A stretch of DNA of 12,612 nucleotides from Firmicutes bacterium UBA6132 (GTDB lineage: Bacteria > Bacillota_A > Clostridia > Tissierellales > Sedimentibacteraceae): contig DIVM01000153.1 in assembly GCA_002435835.1 (NCBI GenBank), forward strand, positions 1-12,612. Direction: 5' to 3'. Both the position numbers and the translations under genes were made by a program. Below, piece by piece: positions 6,116 to 12,612 of this stretch (the stretch's first letter is position 1; every line of letters starts with the position of its first letter). The notes beneath the pieces were generated by a model. That model did not search any database and was not told the DNA's origin. It saw nothing but the letters and a program-made list of their open reading frames with translations.

Positions 6116-7834
6116 ATGATAAGAAGATTTATTAAATATTATAAACCAGTAAAGAAAATTTTTATATTGGATATGATCTGTGCATTCTTAATGTCTGTTT
6201 GTGATTTATTTTATCCAATGGTAACAAGAAACATAATAAATATATATGTACCAAACCAACAACTTAATTTAATGTTGACATGGTTGTTTATATTAGTAGT
6301 AATATTTTTAGCTAAAGCAGGACTGAATTATTTTATCACATACTATGGACATATAATGGGTGTTAAAATGCAAGCAGATATGCGCCGAGATATGTTTGAA
6401 CACCTTCAAGATTTACCCTTTGTATTTTTTGATGAAAACAAAACTGGAACACTAACTTCAAGAATAGTTAATGATTTAATGGATATTTCTGAACTTGCAC
6501 ATCACGGGCCAGAAGATTTATTTATATCCATAGTCATGATGCTTGGTTCCTTTGTGCTTTTATCAACAATTAATTTCCCTCTTGCATTAATAGTTTTTTC
6601 AATAGTGCCATTTTTAATATTTATTGCTATGAAATTACGCGTTAAAATGGCCAATGCTTTTATGCAAACAAGAGTGGCAATAGGTGAAGTAAATGCAAAC
6701 TTGGAAAACAGCATATCTGGAATAAGAGTATCAAAAGCATTTTCTAACAAAGACAATGAAATAGAAAAATTTGAAAAAAACAACAGCTTATTTCAAAAAG
6801 CAAGAAAAAATGCCTATAAAGTAATGGCTGAATTTCACACTACAACATCATTTATTATGGATATTTTAAATATTGTAGTATTAAGCGCAGGCGGTATATT
6901 TTTCTTTAAAGGATATATAAATTATGGTGACTTTGCTGCATTCTTGTTGTACGTTAGCAATTTTTTAAGCCCTATTAGAAAGTTAGTTAATTTTGTTGAA
7001 CAATATCAATCAGGATCATCAGGATTTAAAAGATTTACAGAAGTTATGGATGAGCAGTTAGAAAAAGATGAACCTAATGCAGTGGATGTAAAAACCTTGC
7101 AAGGCAATATAAAGTTTAGTGAAGTAACATTCTCATATGATGAAAATAAAGAAATATTAAAAGATATTAGTTTTAATATTCAAAAAGGAAAAACTGTTGC
7201 ATTTGTTGGCCCATCAGGTGGTGGCAAAACAACTCTTTGCCATTTAATTCCTCGTTTTTATGAAACTGAAAATGGAGAAATTTCTATTGATGATATAAAT
7301 ATACGAAATATAACTCGAAAATCATTAAGAGACAACATAGGAATAGTTCAACAAGATGTATTTTTATTTACAGGAACTATTTATGAAAATATTTTATGTG
7401 GCAAATATGACTCTACAAAAGAAGAAGTTATACATGCTGCCAAAATGGCAAATATCCATGATTTCATAATGTCTTTACCAAATGGATACGAAACATATGT
7501 AGGGGAAAGAGGAATAAAATTATCAGGCGGACAAAAACAAAGAATTTCAATAGCACGTGTATTTCTAAAAAATCCTCCTATATTAATACTTGATGAAGCA
7601 ACATCAGCACTTGACAATGCTACAGAACTTTTAATTCAAAATTCATTAGAAGAATTAAGTCGTGGAAGAACAACAGTAGTGGTAGCTCACAGATTATCAA
7701 CAATAAAAAATGCCGATGAAATAATAGTTCTCACCGACAAAGGAATACAAGAAAAAGGAAACCATGAAACATTAATAAAACAAAACGGCATTTACTCAGA
7801 CCTATACAATTCACAATTTGCCAACATGGAATAG
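6116..7834 (+). CDS. ABC exporter, fused membrane and ATPase domains (half-transporter)
   Basis: A 572-residue multidrug/lipid-type ABC exporter of the Sav1866/BmrA kind. The transmembrane domain (about 10-310) has six helices, with hydrophobic runs near 15-35, 52-75, 134-152, 154-172, 246-265 and 272-290. The nucleotide-binding domain follows: Walker A GPSGGGKTT at 365-373, Q-loop Gln412/413, signature LSGGQ at 469-473, Walker B ILILDE with catalytic Glu494, SALD at 497-500 and switch His525. All key residues are present, so it should be active. No partner half-transporter lies next to it, so a homodimer is likely. It would expel or flip a hydrophobic compound across the cytoplasmic membrane using ATP; the substrate is unknown. 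It is transcribed alone, divergent from the TrmN6-type gene and convergent with the peptidase gene. The start is supported by AAGGAG five bases upstream. Confidence 0.92.
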   Translation: MIRRFIKYYKPVKKIFILDMICAFLMSVCDLFYPMVTRNIINIYVPNQQLNLMLTWLFILVVIFLAKAGLNYFITYYGHIMGVKMQADMRRDMFEHLQDLPFVFFDENKTGTLTSRIVNDLMDISELAHHGPEDLFISIVMMLGSFVLLSTINFPLALIVFSIVPFLIFIAMKLRVKMANAFMQTRVAIGEVNANLENSISGIRVSKAFSNKDNEIEKFEKNNSLFQKARKNAYKVMAEFHTTTSFIMDILNIVVLSAGGIFFFKGYINYGDFAAFLLYVSNFLSPIRKLVNFVEQYQSGSSGFKRFTEVMDEQLEKDEPNAVDVKTLQGNIKFSEVTFSYDENKEILKDISFNIQKGKTVAFVGPSGGGKTTLCHLIPRFYETENGEISIDDINIRNITRKSLRDNIGIVQQDVFLFTGTIYENILCGKYDSTKEEVIHAAKMANIHDFIMSLPNGYETYVGERGIKLSGGQKQRISIARVFLKNPPILILDEATSALDNATELLIQNSLEELSRGRTTVVVAHRLSTIKNADEIIVLTDKGIQEKGNHETLIKQNGIYSDLYNSQFANME

Positions 7835-7840
7835 CAATTT

Positions 7841-7918
7841 GGTGATTTGGTGGTGATTTGGGGACGGAGCTTTTGCAGCAAAAGGTCCGTCCCTAAGCAG
7901 CAAAAGCTCCGTCCCTAA
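7841..7918. repeat. GGGACGG three-armed REP-like repeat, possible bidirectional terminator
   Basis: It opens with GGTGATTTGG units (7841-7860). An arm GGGACGGAGCTTTTGC (7861-7876) follows, then two 22-base direct copies at 7875-7896 and 7897-7918 that differ at one base. The first arm pairs perfectly with 7900-7915 and with one mismatch with 7878-7893, so two alternative hairpins compete. GGGACGG repeats of this kind are known around Y1 (REP-associated) transposase genes in clostridia, as I recall. It fills the gap between two convergent genes, where it may also stop transcription. Confidence 0.75.
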
Positions 7919-7925
7919 ATCTTCA

Positions 7926-8891
7926 TTATTTTGTTATTACGTAAATGTAGTGCCTCCAAGCTTTAACCCATTGATTTAACTTATAACTTTTTCTCACTTC
8001 TTTATCACTGTTTACAGCTGGATCATTTACAACTATATATTCTTCGCCATTTTTTTCTTCAAATCCTATAACAACCATCAAATGACCATGTGGAAATGGA
8101 AATATAGCTCCATCAAGTTCATCATCATTTTTAGTACAAACTGAAGCTACTACAGGAATATTTTTTGCTATTAAATTTTTTACTACATTTATAGAACTAC
8201 ATGACTTAGTGTAAGCTCTTAATCCTTGTTCTCCTGCATATGCAACGTTTTGTGGCCAATTACCATAACTTTTGCTTCCAGTATCAAATGTACCTTTTGC
8301 AACATCATTTAAAGTAGCTGGTATTTTATAATAATTTAATACCATTGTAAGAGATGTTGGGCTGCATATTGAACTACTATCTTTGTGGCCACTTGCTAAT
8401 TGAGAAATTTTAGTGACTCCTTCAATAACTTTTAAGTAATTTCCTGATAATTTTTCTTCCTCAATAGAATTAGTGCTAAACCCAATTAATTTAAGTTTTG
8501 GTTCATTACCATATAATATTACTTTTATTTGTACTGCATCTGCAAATTTATCATCATTAACTATTATTCTGTCTTCAGTAACTTTAACTAATTCTGAGTT
8601 TTGGTCTTCTATAGTTCCAACATTATACCCATCGGAAGACCACTTACCATAGCTAATAAAAGAAGTCCAATTTTCACCTATCCTTATTCTTATAAATAAT
8701 TCTATAAAACTGTCTTTGTTTGTTTTAGAATTCCATGAAGGTGTTATTTCAGTAAATTCAGGTATCTCAATTACAGGAGTTATTAGAAATCCTTCATCAA
8801 TATTTGTAGATAATTTCAAATAATCCTTATCCATAATTAAATTCTCTAATTCATTTTCATATAATTCTGATTTTTCACAAATCCAATCCAT
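7926..8891 (-). CDS. C39-like family cysteine peptidase
   Basis: A 321-residue protein. Residues 1-140 look like a beta-rich N-terminal region with GFLITPVIEIPEF near 34-46 and FISYGKWS near 68-75, as seen ahead of some Peptidase_C39_2 domains. The papain-like domain spans about 145-321: oxyanion Gln154, nucleophile Cys176 (SICSPTSLTMVLNYY), His260 (HGHLMVVIGF) and Asp280 (VVNDP). The catalytic set looks intact. No signal peptide or membrane segment is visible, which is unusual for this family if it acts outside the cell. The open frame reaches a TTG at 8906, but AAGGAGG at 8896-8902 lies inside that extension and directs the ATG at 8891. It is 29 bases downstream of a small membrane protein gene in the same operon. 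The substrate is unknown; transglutaminase-like or amidase activity is an alternative. Confidence 0.82.
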   Translation of the reverse strand: MDWICEKSELYENELENLIMDKDYLKLSTNIDEGFLITPVIEIPEFTEITPSWNSKTNKDSFIELFIRIRIGENWTSFISYGKWSSDGYNVGTIEDQNSELVKVTEDRIIVNDDKFADAVQIKVILYGNEPKLKLIGFSTNSIEEEKLSGNYLKVIEGVTKISQLASGHKDSSSICSPTSLTMVLNYYKIPATLNDVAKGTFDTGSKSYGNWPQNVAYAGEQGLRAYTKSCSSINVVKNLIAKNIPVVASVCTKNDDELDGAIFPFPHGHLMVVIGFEEKNGEEYIVVNDPAVNSDKEVRKSYKLNQWVKAWRHYIYVITK

Positions 8892-8895
8892 ATAG

Positions 8896-8902
8896 CCTCC
8901 TT
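8896..8902 (-). promoter_or_regulatory. Ribosome binding site of the C39-like peptidase
   Basis: A full AAGGAGG four bases before the ATG at 8891. It lies within the longer open frame that begins at a TTG and therefore rules that start out. Confidence 0.75.
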
Positions 8903-8920
8903 GCAAGTAAATTATTAAAA

Positions 8921-9304
8921 TTAATTCTTATTGCTTAAAAATGTAATTATGAAATATACTGCAACAGAAAATATATCTGTTAATAAAACATAAATTAAAC
9001 TGAAGTTATTAAAATAATATAATGTTGCTGCTATAATTAAAATTAAATACATTATAGCTTTTGCTAATAAAATAGGCTTAAAATTCTTATTTTTTTTATA
9101 AAGTTTGTTATCAATGTAATCTGTTACTGTATAATGCATGATAATACCAAAAAACACTACTGATGCAGCTACTGTAAGTTGTTTGCCAATTTTCAATTGT
9201 AAGCAACCTGATAAATATAAAAAAATAGCTGCAGCTATTTTTGCTAAGTTCCACCATGGTTTTTTAGTTATTTCATTAAAAAATATTTTATCTCTTTTAT
9301 TCAT
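8921..9304 (-). CDS. Small four-helix membrane protein
   Basis: A 127-residue protein of no family that I recognise. After a charged N-terminus (MNKRDKIFFNEITKKPWW) there are four hydrophobic segments near 19-37, 42-60, 77-98 and 101-123. A basic loop (KLYKKNKNFK, 67-76) between helices two and three should be cytoplasmic. I chose the ATG at 9304 because AGAGG lies five bases before it and the promoter at 9341-9369 predicts an RNA start near 9334, which leaves too little leader for the ATG at 9331. It is the first gene of a two-gene unit with the C39-like peptidase, so it may anchor, regulate or be acted on by that enzyme (inference from position only). Confidence 0.7.
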   Translation of the reverse strand: MNKRDKIFFNEITKKPWWNLAKIAAAIFLYLSGCLQLKIGKQLTVAASVVFFGIIMHYTVTDYIDNKLYKKNKNFKPILLAKAIMYLILIIAATLYYFNNFSLIYVLLTDIFSVAVYFIITFLSNKN

Positions 9305-9340
9305 TTTAACCTCTGATTTCGTTTTCATCATTTTTTATTA

Positions 9341-9369
9341 AATATATCATAATTATTTAGTTTTTACAA
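9341..9369 (-). promoter_or_regulatory. Sigma-A-type promoter of the membrane protein/peptidase operon
   Basis: On the minus strand: TTGTAA (9364-9369), a 17-base spacer, and TATATT (9341-9346) with a TGn extension. The RNA would start near 9334, about 30 bases before the ATG at 9304. Confidence 0.6.
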
Positions 9370-9392
9370 TTTAAATAAAAAAATTAAAACAC

Positions 9393-9421
9393 TTGAATAA
9401 GTTTATTTTAAATATTATAAT
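9393..9421 (+). promoter_or_regulatory. Sigma-A-type promoter of the zinc-ribbon gene
   Basis: TTGAAT (9393-9398), a 17-base spacer, and a perfect TATAAT (9416-9421). The RNA would start near 9428, about 50 bases before the ATG at 9479. It is divergent from the promoter at 9341-9369. Confidence 0.6.
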
Positions 9422-9478
9422 TAAAAAAATCAAAACTAAAGCAAATATAAAATATAAAATTAATATAGGATGTGTATT

Positions 9479-9700
9479 ATGATAACTGTAAGAGGAAGAA
9501 GAAGATGTGAAAAATGCGGTAAGAGATATAATTATTATTACGGCAGAACTGAGTCAGATACTAAAAAAGTAAAATATAAAGGCAATGATGATAATGCTAG
9601 CGAAGCAACAAATGTAAAGATATTATCCATGTACAGCTATGAAGTAACTGTAAACTGCCCAGAATGCGGATATGAGGAAACTTTCACTTATACTGATTAA
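9479..9700 (+). CDS. Small zinc-ribbon protein of unknown function
   Basis: A 73-residue protein with two cysteine pairs, Cys10-x-x-Cys13 (CEKCG) and Cys60-x-x-Cys63 (CPECG), which should together bind one zinc ion. The N-terminus is very basic (RGRRR at 5-9) and the middle is charged and polar (DTKKVKYKGNDDN near 27-39), with a C-terminal strand pair, YEVTVN and EETFTYT. Such ribbons often bind nucleic acid or another protein; no specific family is recognised. The open frame includes an ATG at 9470, but that overlaps the AGGA site (9467-9470), which stands eight bases before the ATG at 9479. The gene has its own promoter (9393-9421) and a strong hairpin terminator after the stop, so it looks like a genuine single-gene unit. 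Confidence 0.7.
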   Translation: MITVRGRRRCEKCGKRYNYYYGRTESDTKKVKYKGNDDNASEATNVKILSMYSYEVTVNCPECGYEETFTYTD

Positions 9701-9721
9701 TGCAATTTATATTAAATACTA

Positions 9722-9755
9722 AAATACCGGTGAACTTTTTAGGTCACCGGTATTT
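9722..9755. terminator. Bidirectional hairpin terminator between convergent genes
   Basis: A perfect 12-base stem, AAATACCGGTGA (9722-9733) and TCACCGGTATTT (9744-9755), with a 10-base loop. A plus-strand T-rich tail follows (TATTTATAATGTTC, then TTTTT), and on the minus strand TATTTTAGTATTT follows. It serves the zinc-ribbon gene on the plus strand and the importer operon on the minus strand. Confidence 0.8.
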
Positions 9756-9784
9756 ATAATGTTCTTTTTACAAAAGAACATTAT
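9756..9784. repeat. 13-base perfect inverted repeat across the ATPase stop codon
   Basis: The left arm ATAATGTTCTTTT (9756-9768) and right arm AAAAGAACATTAT (9772-9784) are exactly complementary around a 3-base loop. It covers the last codons and stop of the ABC ATPase and touches the terminator at 9722-9755 without a gap. It may add to termination or protect the mRNA 3' end. Confidence 0.65.
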
Positions 9785-10559
9785 CATCATCAAACTCTTT
9801 ATTTTTAACTTCATTAAATTTATTAAGTATATCTTGAACTGATAGATTTTTTCTTTCATCACCTTTTATATCAACTGCAATGCTTCCTGTGTCCATCATT
9901 ATTGTTCTTGTTCCAAATTGAAGAGCAGATGTAATATTGTGTGTAATCATTAATGTTGTTATTTTATTTTCTGACACAATACTGTTTGTCAAATCCAAAA
10001 CTGATTTAGCACTTAATGGATCAAGTGCTGCAGTGTGTTCATCCAACAATAAAAGTTTTGGTTTTACTAAAGTAGCCATTATTAATGTTATTGCCTGTCT
10101 TTGACCACCTGAAAGCAAACCTATTTTTGTATTCATCCTATCTTCTAATCCAAGATTTAAATTAGCTAATCTCTCTTTTATATATTTTTTATCCTGTTTA
10201 GTAGGGCTTTTAAATAAATTCTTTTTAGTGCTTCGCATATATGCAATTAATAAATTTTCTCCAACAGTTAAATGTGGAGCTGTACCTTTCATAGGATCTT
10301 GGAATATCCTACCTATATAAGCTGCCCTCTTATGTTCAGGCATATAAGTTATATTTTCTCCATCTAGTTCTACTAAGCCTGAATCACAAAACATAGTTCC
10401 AGATATTAAATTGAACAAAGTGGATTTTCCTGCTCCATTTCCACCTATTACGGTAACAAACTCTCCATCTTCAACAGTAAGATTTAAGTTGTCCAATGCT
10501 TTATGTTCATCAGGAGTATTTTTATTAAAATATTTATTAGCTGAATTAATTATTAGCAT
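9768..10559 (-). CDS. ABC importer ATP-binding protein (TrpZ-like)
   Basis: A 263-residue ATPase that fits the COG1101-type partner of ABC_sub_bind importers. Walker A is GGNGAGKST at 39-47, Q-loop Gln87 (IFQDPMKGT), signature LSGGQ at 149-153, Walker B LLLLDE with Glu174 followed by HTAALDP, and switch His207 (MITHN). The sequence IFQDPMKGTAPHLTVGENL and the LDEHTAALDP box are typical of this group. It drives uptake through the permease encoded just upstream; the reading frames overlap by 14 bases, so translation is probably coupled. A GAGGGGG site lies before the ATG at 10559, inside the permease gene. The pneumococcal TrpXYZ system with this architecture takes up tryptophan; other substrates are known or likely for relatives, so the amino acid here is not certain. 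Confidence 0.87.
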   Translation of the reverse strand: MLIINSANKYFNKNTPDEHKALDNLNLTVEDGEFVTVIGGNGAGKSTLFNLISGTMFCDSGLVELDGENITYMPEHKRAAYIGRIFQDPMKGTAPHLTVGENLLIAYMRSTKKNLFKSPTKQDKKYIKERLANLNLGLEDRMNTKIGLLSGGQRQAITLIMATLVKPKLLLLDEHTAALDPLSAKSVLDLTNSIVSENKITTLMITHNITSALQFGTRTIMMDTGSIAVDIKGDERKNLSVQDILNKFNEVKNKEFDDDNVLL

Positions 10560-11451
10560 TTGAACTTCCCCCTCTTCTTAATTTGTTCAACTCCATGTTC
10601 TTTTTTAATGATGGAACAGAAAGAGCTGATACAACCACTATTGCAGATATTAATTTTAATAATGAAGGAGGGAAATTTGTAGTTAATATCATGGCAATTA
10701 TTAATCTATAAATAACTGAACCTAAAATTACAGACAATAACCCTACAGTAATATTTTTATTTTTTATAATTGCCCCACCTATTATTATTGAAGCAAAACT
10801 TATAACAACCATTCCTGAACCCATGTTAACATCTGCTGATTGCTGCATTTGTGCAACCAATGCTCCGGACAATGACACTATTGCATTTGAAACAGCAAAT
10901 CCTATTATTTTAATTAAATCAGTATCGATTGAAGAAGCTCTACACATATCCTCATTATCTCCAGTTGCACGAATGGAAAGTCCAAGTTGTGTTCTAAAAA
11001 ACAAACTCAATCCTACAAATACTGCAATAATTATTATTAATAAAGTTGCTACTTTGTATAAATTTCCTTCTACAATAGTTTCTGCAAATGTAAAAATACT
11101 ATTTTTATTTAAGAGAGGAATATTTGCTTTTCCATCCATCACCATTAAATTTATTGAATAAAGTCCCGTCATCGTTAAAATACCTGATAAAATGGGCTGT
11201 ATTCCCATTTTAGTCTGTAATAAAGCTGTGACTACTCCAGCTAATGCTCCTGCTACTATAGCTAATAATAAACCTGCTACAGGCATTCCGTTAAATGTGA
11301 AAATTGCACAAACAGCAGCTCCTAAAACAAAACTCCCATCAACTGTTAAGTCAGCAATATTTAATATTTTAAACGATATATATGAACCAAATGCAAGCAA
11401 TGAATATACTAACCCTAATTCAATTGCTCCTATTAATGATATTAAACTCAA
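10546..11451 (-). CDS. ABC importer permease (TrpY-like, BPD_transp_2)
   Basis: A 301-residue polytopic membrane protein with about eight to nine hydrophobic segments (near 5-28, 38-54, 56-79, 84-104, 132-152, 176-200, 207-226, 233-256 and 260-278). The cytoplasmic coupling segment GLSIRATGDNEDMCRA (157-172) is the hallmark of the branched-chain/TrpY-type permease family that meets the ATPase. No in-frame ATG fits. The start is TTG at 11451, six bases after GAGGGG (11458-11463); an ATG in between is out of frame and stops at once. It overlaps the ATPase gene and follows the binding protein gene by 25 bases, with no terminator between. It forms the membrane channel of the importer. Confidence 0.87.
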   Translation of the reverse strand: MSLISLIGAIELGLVYSLLAFGSYISFKILNIADLTVDGSFVLGAAVCAIFTFNGMPVAGLLLAIVAGALAGVVTALLQTKMGIQPILSGILTMTGLYSINLMVMDGKANIPLLNKNSIFTFAETIVEGNLYKVATLLIIIIAVFVGLSLFFRTQLGLSIRATGDNEDMCRASSIDTDLIKIIGFAVSNAIVSLSGALVAQMQQSADVNMGSGMVVISFASIIIGGAIIKNKNITVGLLSVILGSVIYRLIIAMILTTNFPPSLLKLISAIVVVSALSVPSLKKNMELNKLRRGGSSNANN

Positions 11452-11457
11452 AACATT

Positions 11458-11463
11458 CCCCTC
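11458..11463 (-). promoter_or_regulatory. Ribosome binding site for the permease TTG start
   Basis: GAGGGG on the minus strand, six bases before TTG at 11451. It decides the start because the intervening ATG reads straight into a stop. Confidence 0.65.
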
Positions 11464-11476
11464 TTTTCTTTTAATA

Positions 11477-12475
11477 TTATTTTATTACTTGAAATTCTTT
11501 TAATTTTTCCTCAGAAACTGAAATACCAAGTTGCTCAGCTGTAGTAGTATTAATTATTTTCGTATACTCTGTTAATGTTTGAACTGGAATATTTGCTATA
11601 CTTTCTGAATCAATTACTTTTTTAATCATTTCAGCAACTTGTTTTCCAAGAATATCATAATCAACTCCAACTGTTGCAAACCCGCCATCTTTAACCATTG
11701 AGTCTGCACCAGTATATACTGGTATGCCAGCTTTTGCTGCTTCTGCTGCTAATGTTGACATAGCCGAAGCTACAGTATTGTCAGTAGGTGTGAATATTGC
11801 ATCTGCTTTTCCAACTAATGATTGAGTAGCTTGAAGAAGTTCGCTTGAATTTGTAATAGTTGCTTCTACGTAATATAATTTATTTGCTTCACAATACTCT
11901 TTTGCTTTTTCAACTGCAGAAACTGAGTTTACTTCTCCTGAATTATATATAAATCCATATATTCTTACATTTGGTGTAAGTGTTTTTGCAAGGTTAAATA
12001 TTTCATTTACATCAATAGCATCTGAAACTCCAGTTATATTTGCTTCTGGTTTATTTACATCTTTAACTAAGCCTGCTTCAACAGGATAACTTGCTGCTGC
12101 AAATATTATTGGAATATCTTTTGTTGCTGCTAAAGCACTTTGTGCTGCACCCGTTCCTATTGGAACTATAATATCCATTTCTTCTCCTACAAACTGAGTA
12201 ACTATTGTATTTAAGTTTGAAGGATCACCTTGTGCATCCTTATATACTATTTCAATTTTATCTTCTAATCCCATTTCTTTTAAATTAGAAATTATACTTT
12301 CTCTAATTTGATTTAAAGATGGGTGTTCAACTGGTTGAACAATTCCTATTTTAACTTTTTCATTTCCTTTTTTTGTTACAAATTTTACTCCTGTACCTTG
12401 TGAACATCCTGTAAATAATCCAAGACTTAAACTTAGCATTAATAATATTGAAATTGCTTTTTTAAATTTACTCAT
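11477..12475 (-). CDS. ABC importer substrate-binding lipoprotein (TrpX-like, ABC_sub_bind)
   Basis: A 332-residue lipoprotein. A basic start (MSKFKKA) and hydrophobic core lead to the lipobox LFTGC with the lipidated Cys24, so the mature protein is anchored on the outer face of the membrane. The mature part matches the ABC_sub_bind family (COG2984): VKIGIVQPVEHPSL at 41-54, then IVPIGTGAAQSA and IIFAAASYPVEAGLV, a two-lobed periplasmic-binding fold. It captures the substrate, tryptophan or a related aromatic amino acid by analogy with TrpX, and delivers it to the permease encoded 25 bases downstream. GGAGGATG precedes the ATG at 12475 closely. It follows a second binding protein gene, whose last codons are seen at the right edge, by 60 bases without a terminator. 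The substrate assignment is inferred. Confidence 0.87.
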   Translation of the reverse strand: MSKFKKAISILLMLSLSLGLFTGCSQGTGVKFVTKKGNEKVKIGIVQPVEHPSLNQIRESIISNLKEMGLEDKIEIVYKDAQGDPSNLNTIVTQFVGEEMDIIVPIGTGAAQSALAATKDIPIIFAAASYPVEAGLVKDVNKPEANITGVSDAIDVNEIFNLAKTLTPNVRIYGFIYNSGEVNSVSAVEKAKEYCEANKLYYVEATITNSSELLQATQSLVGKADAIFTPTDNTVASAMSTLAAEAAKAGIPVYTGADSMVKDGGFATVGVDYDILGKQVAEMIKKVIDSESIANIPVQTLTEYTKIINTTTAEQLGISVSEEKLKEFQVIK

Positions 12476-12535
12476 TTTACATCCTCCATTTTTGTTATTA
12501 ATTGGTAATTTTTAGTTTATTACAAATTTCTTTTA

Positions 12536-12612
12536 TTATTCTATTATTTTGAATTCTTTTAAACTTGTTTCATCTATTTTTAATCCCAGAGCTCCTGCAG
12601 TTGTTTTATTTA
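12536..12612 (-). CDS. Second substrate-binding protein, C-terminal fragment at window edge
   Basis: Only the last 24 codons and the TAA (12536-12538) lie in the window. The tail reads NKTTAGALGLKID followed by LKEFKIIE. This aligns with the tail of the binding lipoprotein at 11477-12475 (NTTTAEQLGISV, then LKEFQVIK). It is therefore very likely a tandem paralogue in the same operon. The gene starts beyond the right edge, so its signal peptide and promoter cannot be seen. The gap between it and the next start holds only the ribosome site of the downstream gene. Confidence 0.75.
   Translation of the reverse strand, partial: NKTTAGALGLKIDETSLKEFKIIE

Noticed and set aside
6502..6783. Minus-strand frames inside the ABC exporter (also 7381-7617)
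   Set aside because: They are antisense to well-defined exporter domains and match no family.
6116..8891. A bacteriocin export system made of the ABC exporter plus the C39-like peptidase
   Set aside because: The genes are convergent, the peptidase is a separate C39_2-type protein rather than a fused leader peptidase, and no double-glycine leader peptide gene was seen.
9138..9341. A 67-codon plus-strand frame
   Set aside because: It is antisense to the small membrane protein gene and its leader; no ribosome site.
10823..11503. Two plus-strand frames of 112 and 103 codons
   Set aside because: They are antisense to the importer permease, whose membrane segments and coupling motif are clear.

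Overview
The window is AT-rich DNA, by eye well under 35% G+C. It has AAGGAGG-type ribosome binding sites, some TTG starts, and gene families typical of Firmicutes. It most likely comes from a member of the Clostridia, but nothing here fixes the genus. Genes are densely packed and most lie on the minus strand. No rRNA, tRNA, CRISPR array, integrase or transposase gene was found.

Layout from left to right. (1) Positions 1-4756, minus strand: a compact operon read from right to left. It encodes a two-domain GNAT-like acyltransferase, a BioF2/FemAB-like acyltransferase, a cobalamin-binding-type radical SAM protein, a class I SAM methyltransferase, and a second radical SAM protein cut by the left edge. 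Overlaps of 14 and 4 bases and short gaps argue for one transcript. The gene set looks like a small biosynthetic or modification pathway whose product cannot be read from the sequence. Its leader holds two extended -10 promoters, two copies of a 12-base palindrome and a perfect 16-base inverted repeat. (2) 5060-5800, minus: a YfiC/TrmN6-type N6-adenine methyltransferase with a TTG start and its own terminator. (3) 5801-6115: a divergent intergenic region with a degenerate 72-base hairpin repeat and AT-rich palindromes. (4) 6116-7834, plus: a complete single-chain ABC exporter half-transporter. (5) 7835-7925: a three-armed GGGACGG repeat between convergent genes. (6) 7926-9304, minus: a C39-like cysteine peptidase with no signal peptide and, upstream of it, a four-helix membrane protein, behind a good promoter. 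(7) 9479-9700, plus: a 73-residue zinc-ribbon protein with its own promoter. (8) 9768-12612, minus: an ABC importer of the TrpX/TrpY/TrpZ type. It has an ATPase, a permease, a lipoprotein binding protein, and the last codons of a second, paralogous binding protein at the right edge.

The genes most likely to act together are the five of the left operon, the peptidase with its membrane partner, and the importer genes. The methyltransferase at 5060, the exporter and the zinc-ribbon gene look like single-gene units. Several starts were moved from the longest open frame to the codon that follows a Shine-Dalgarno sequence.
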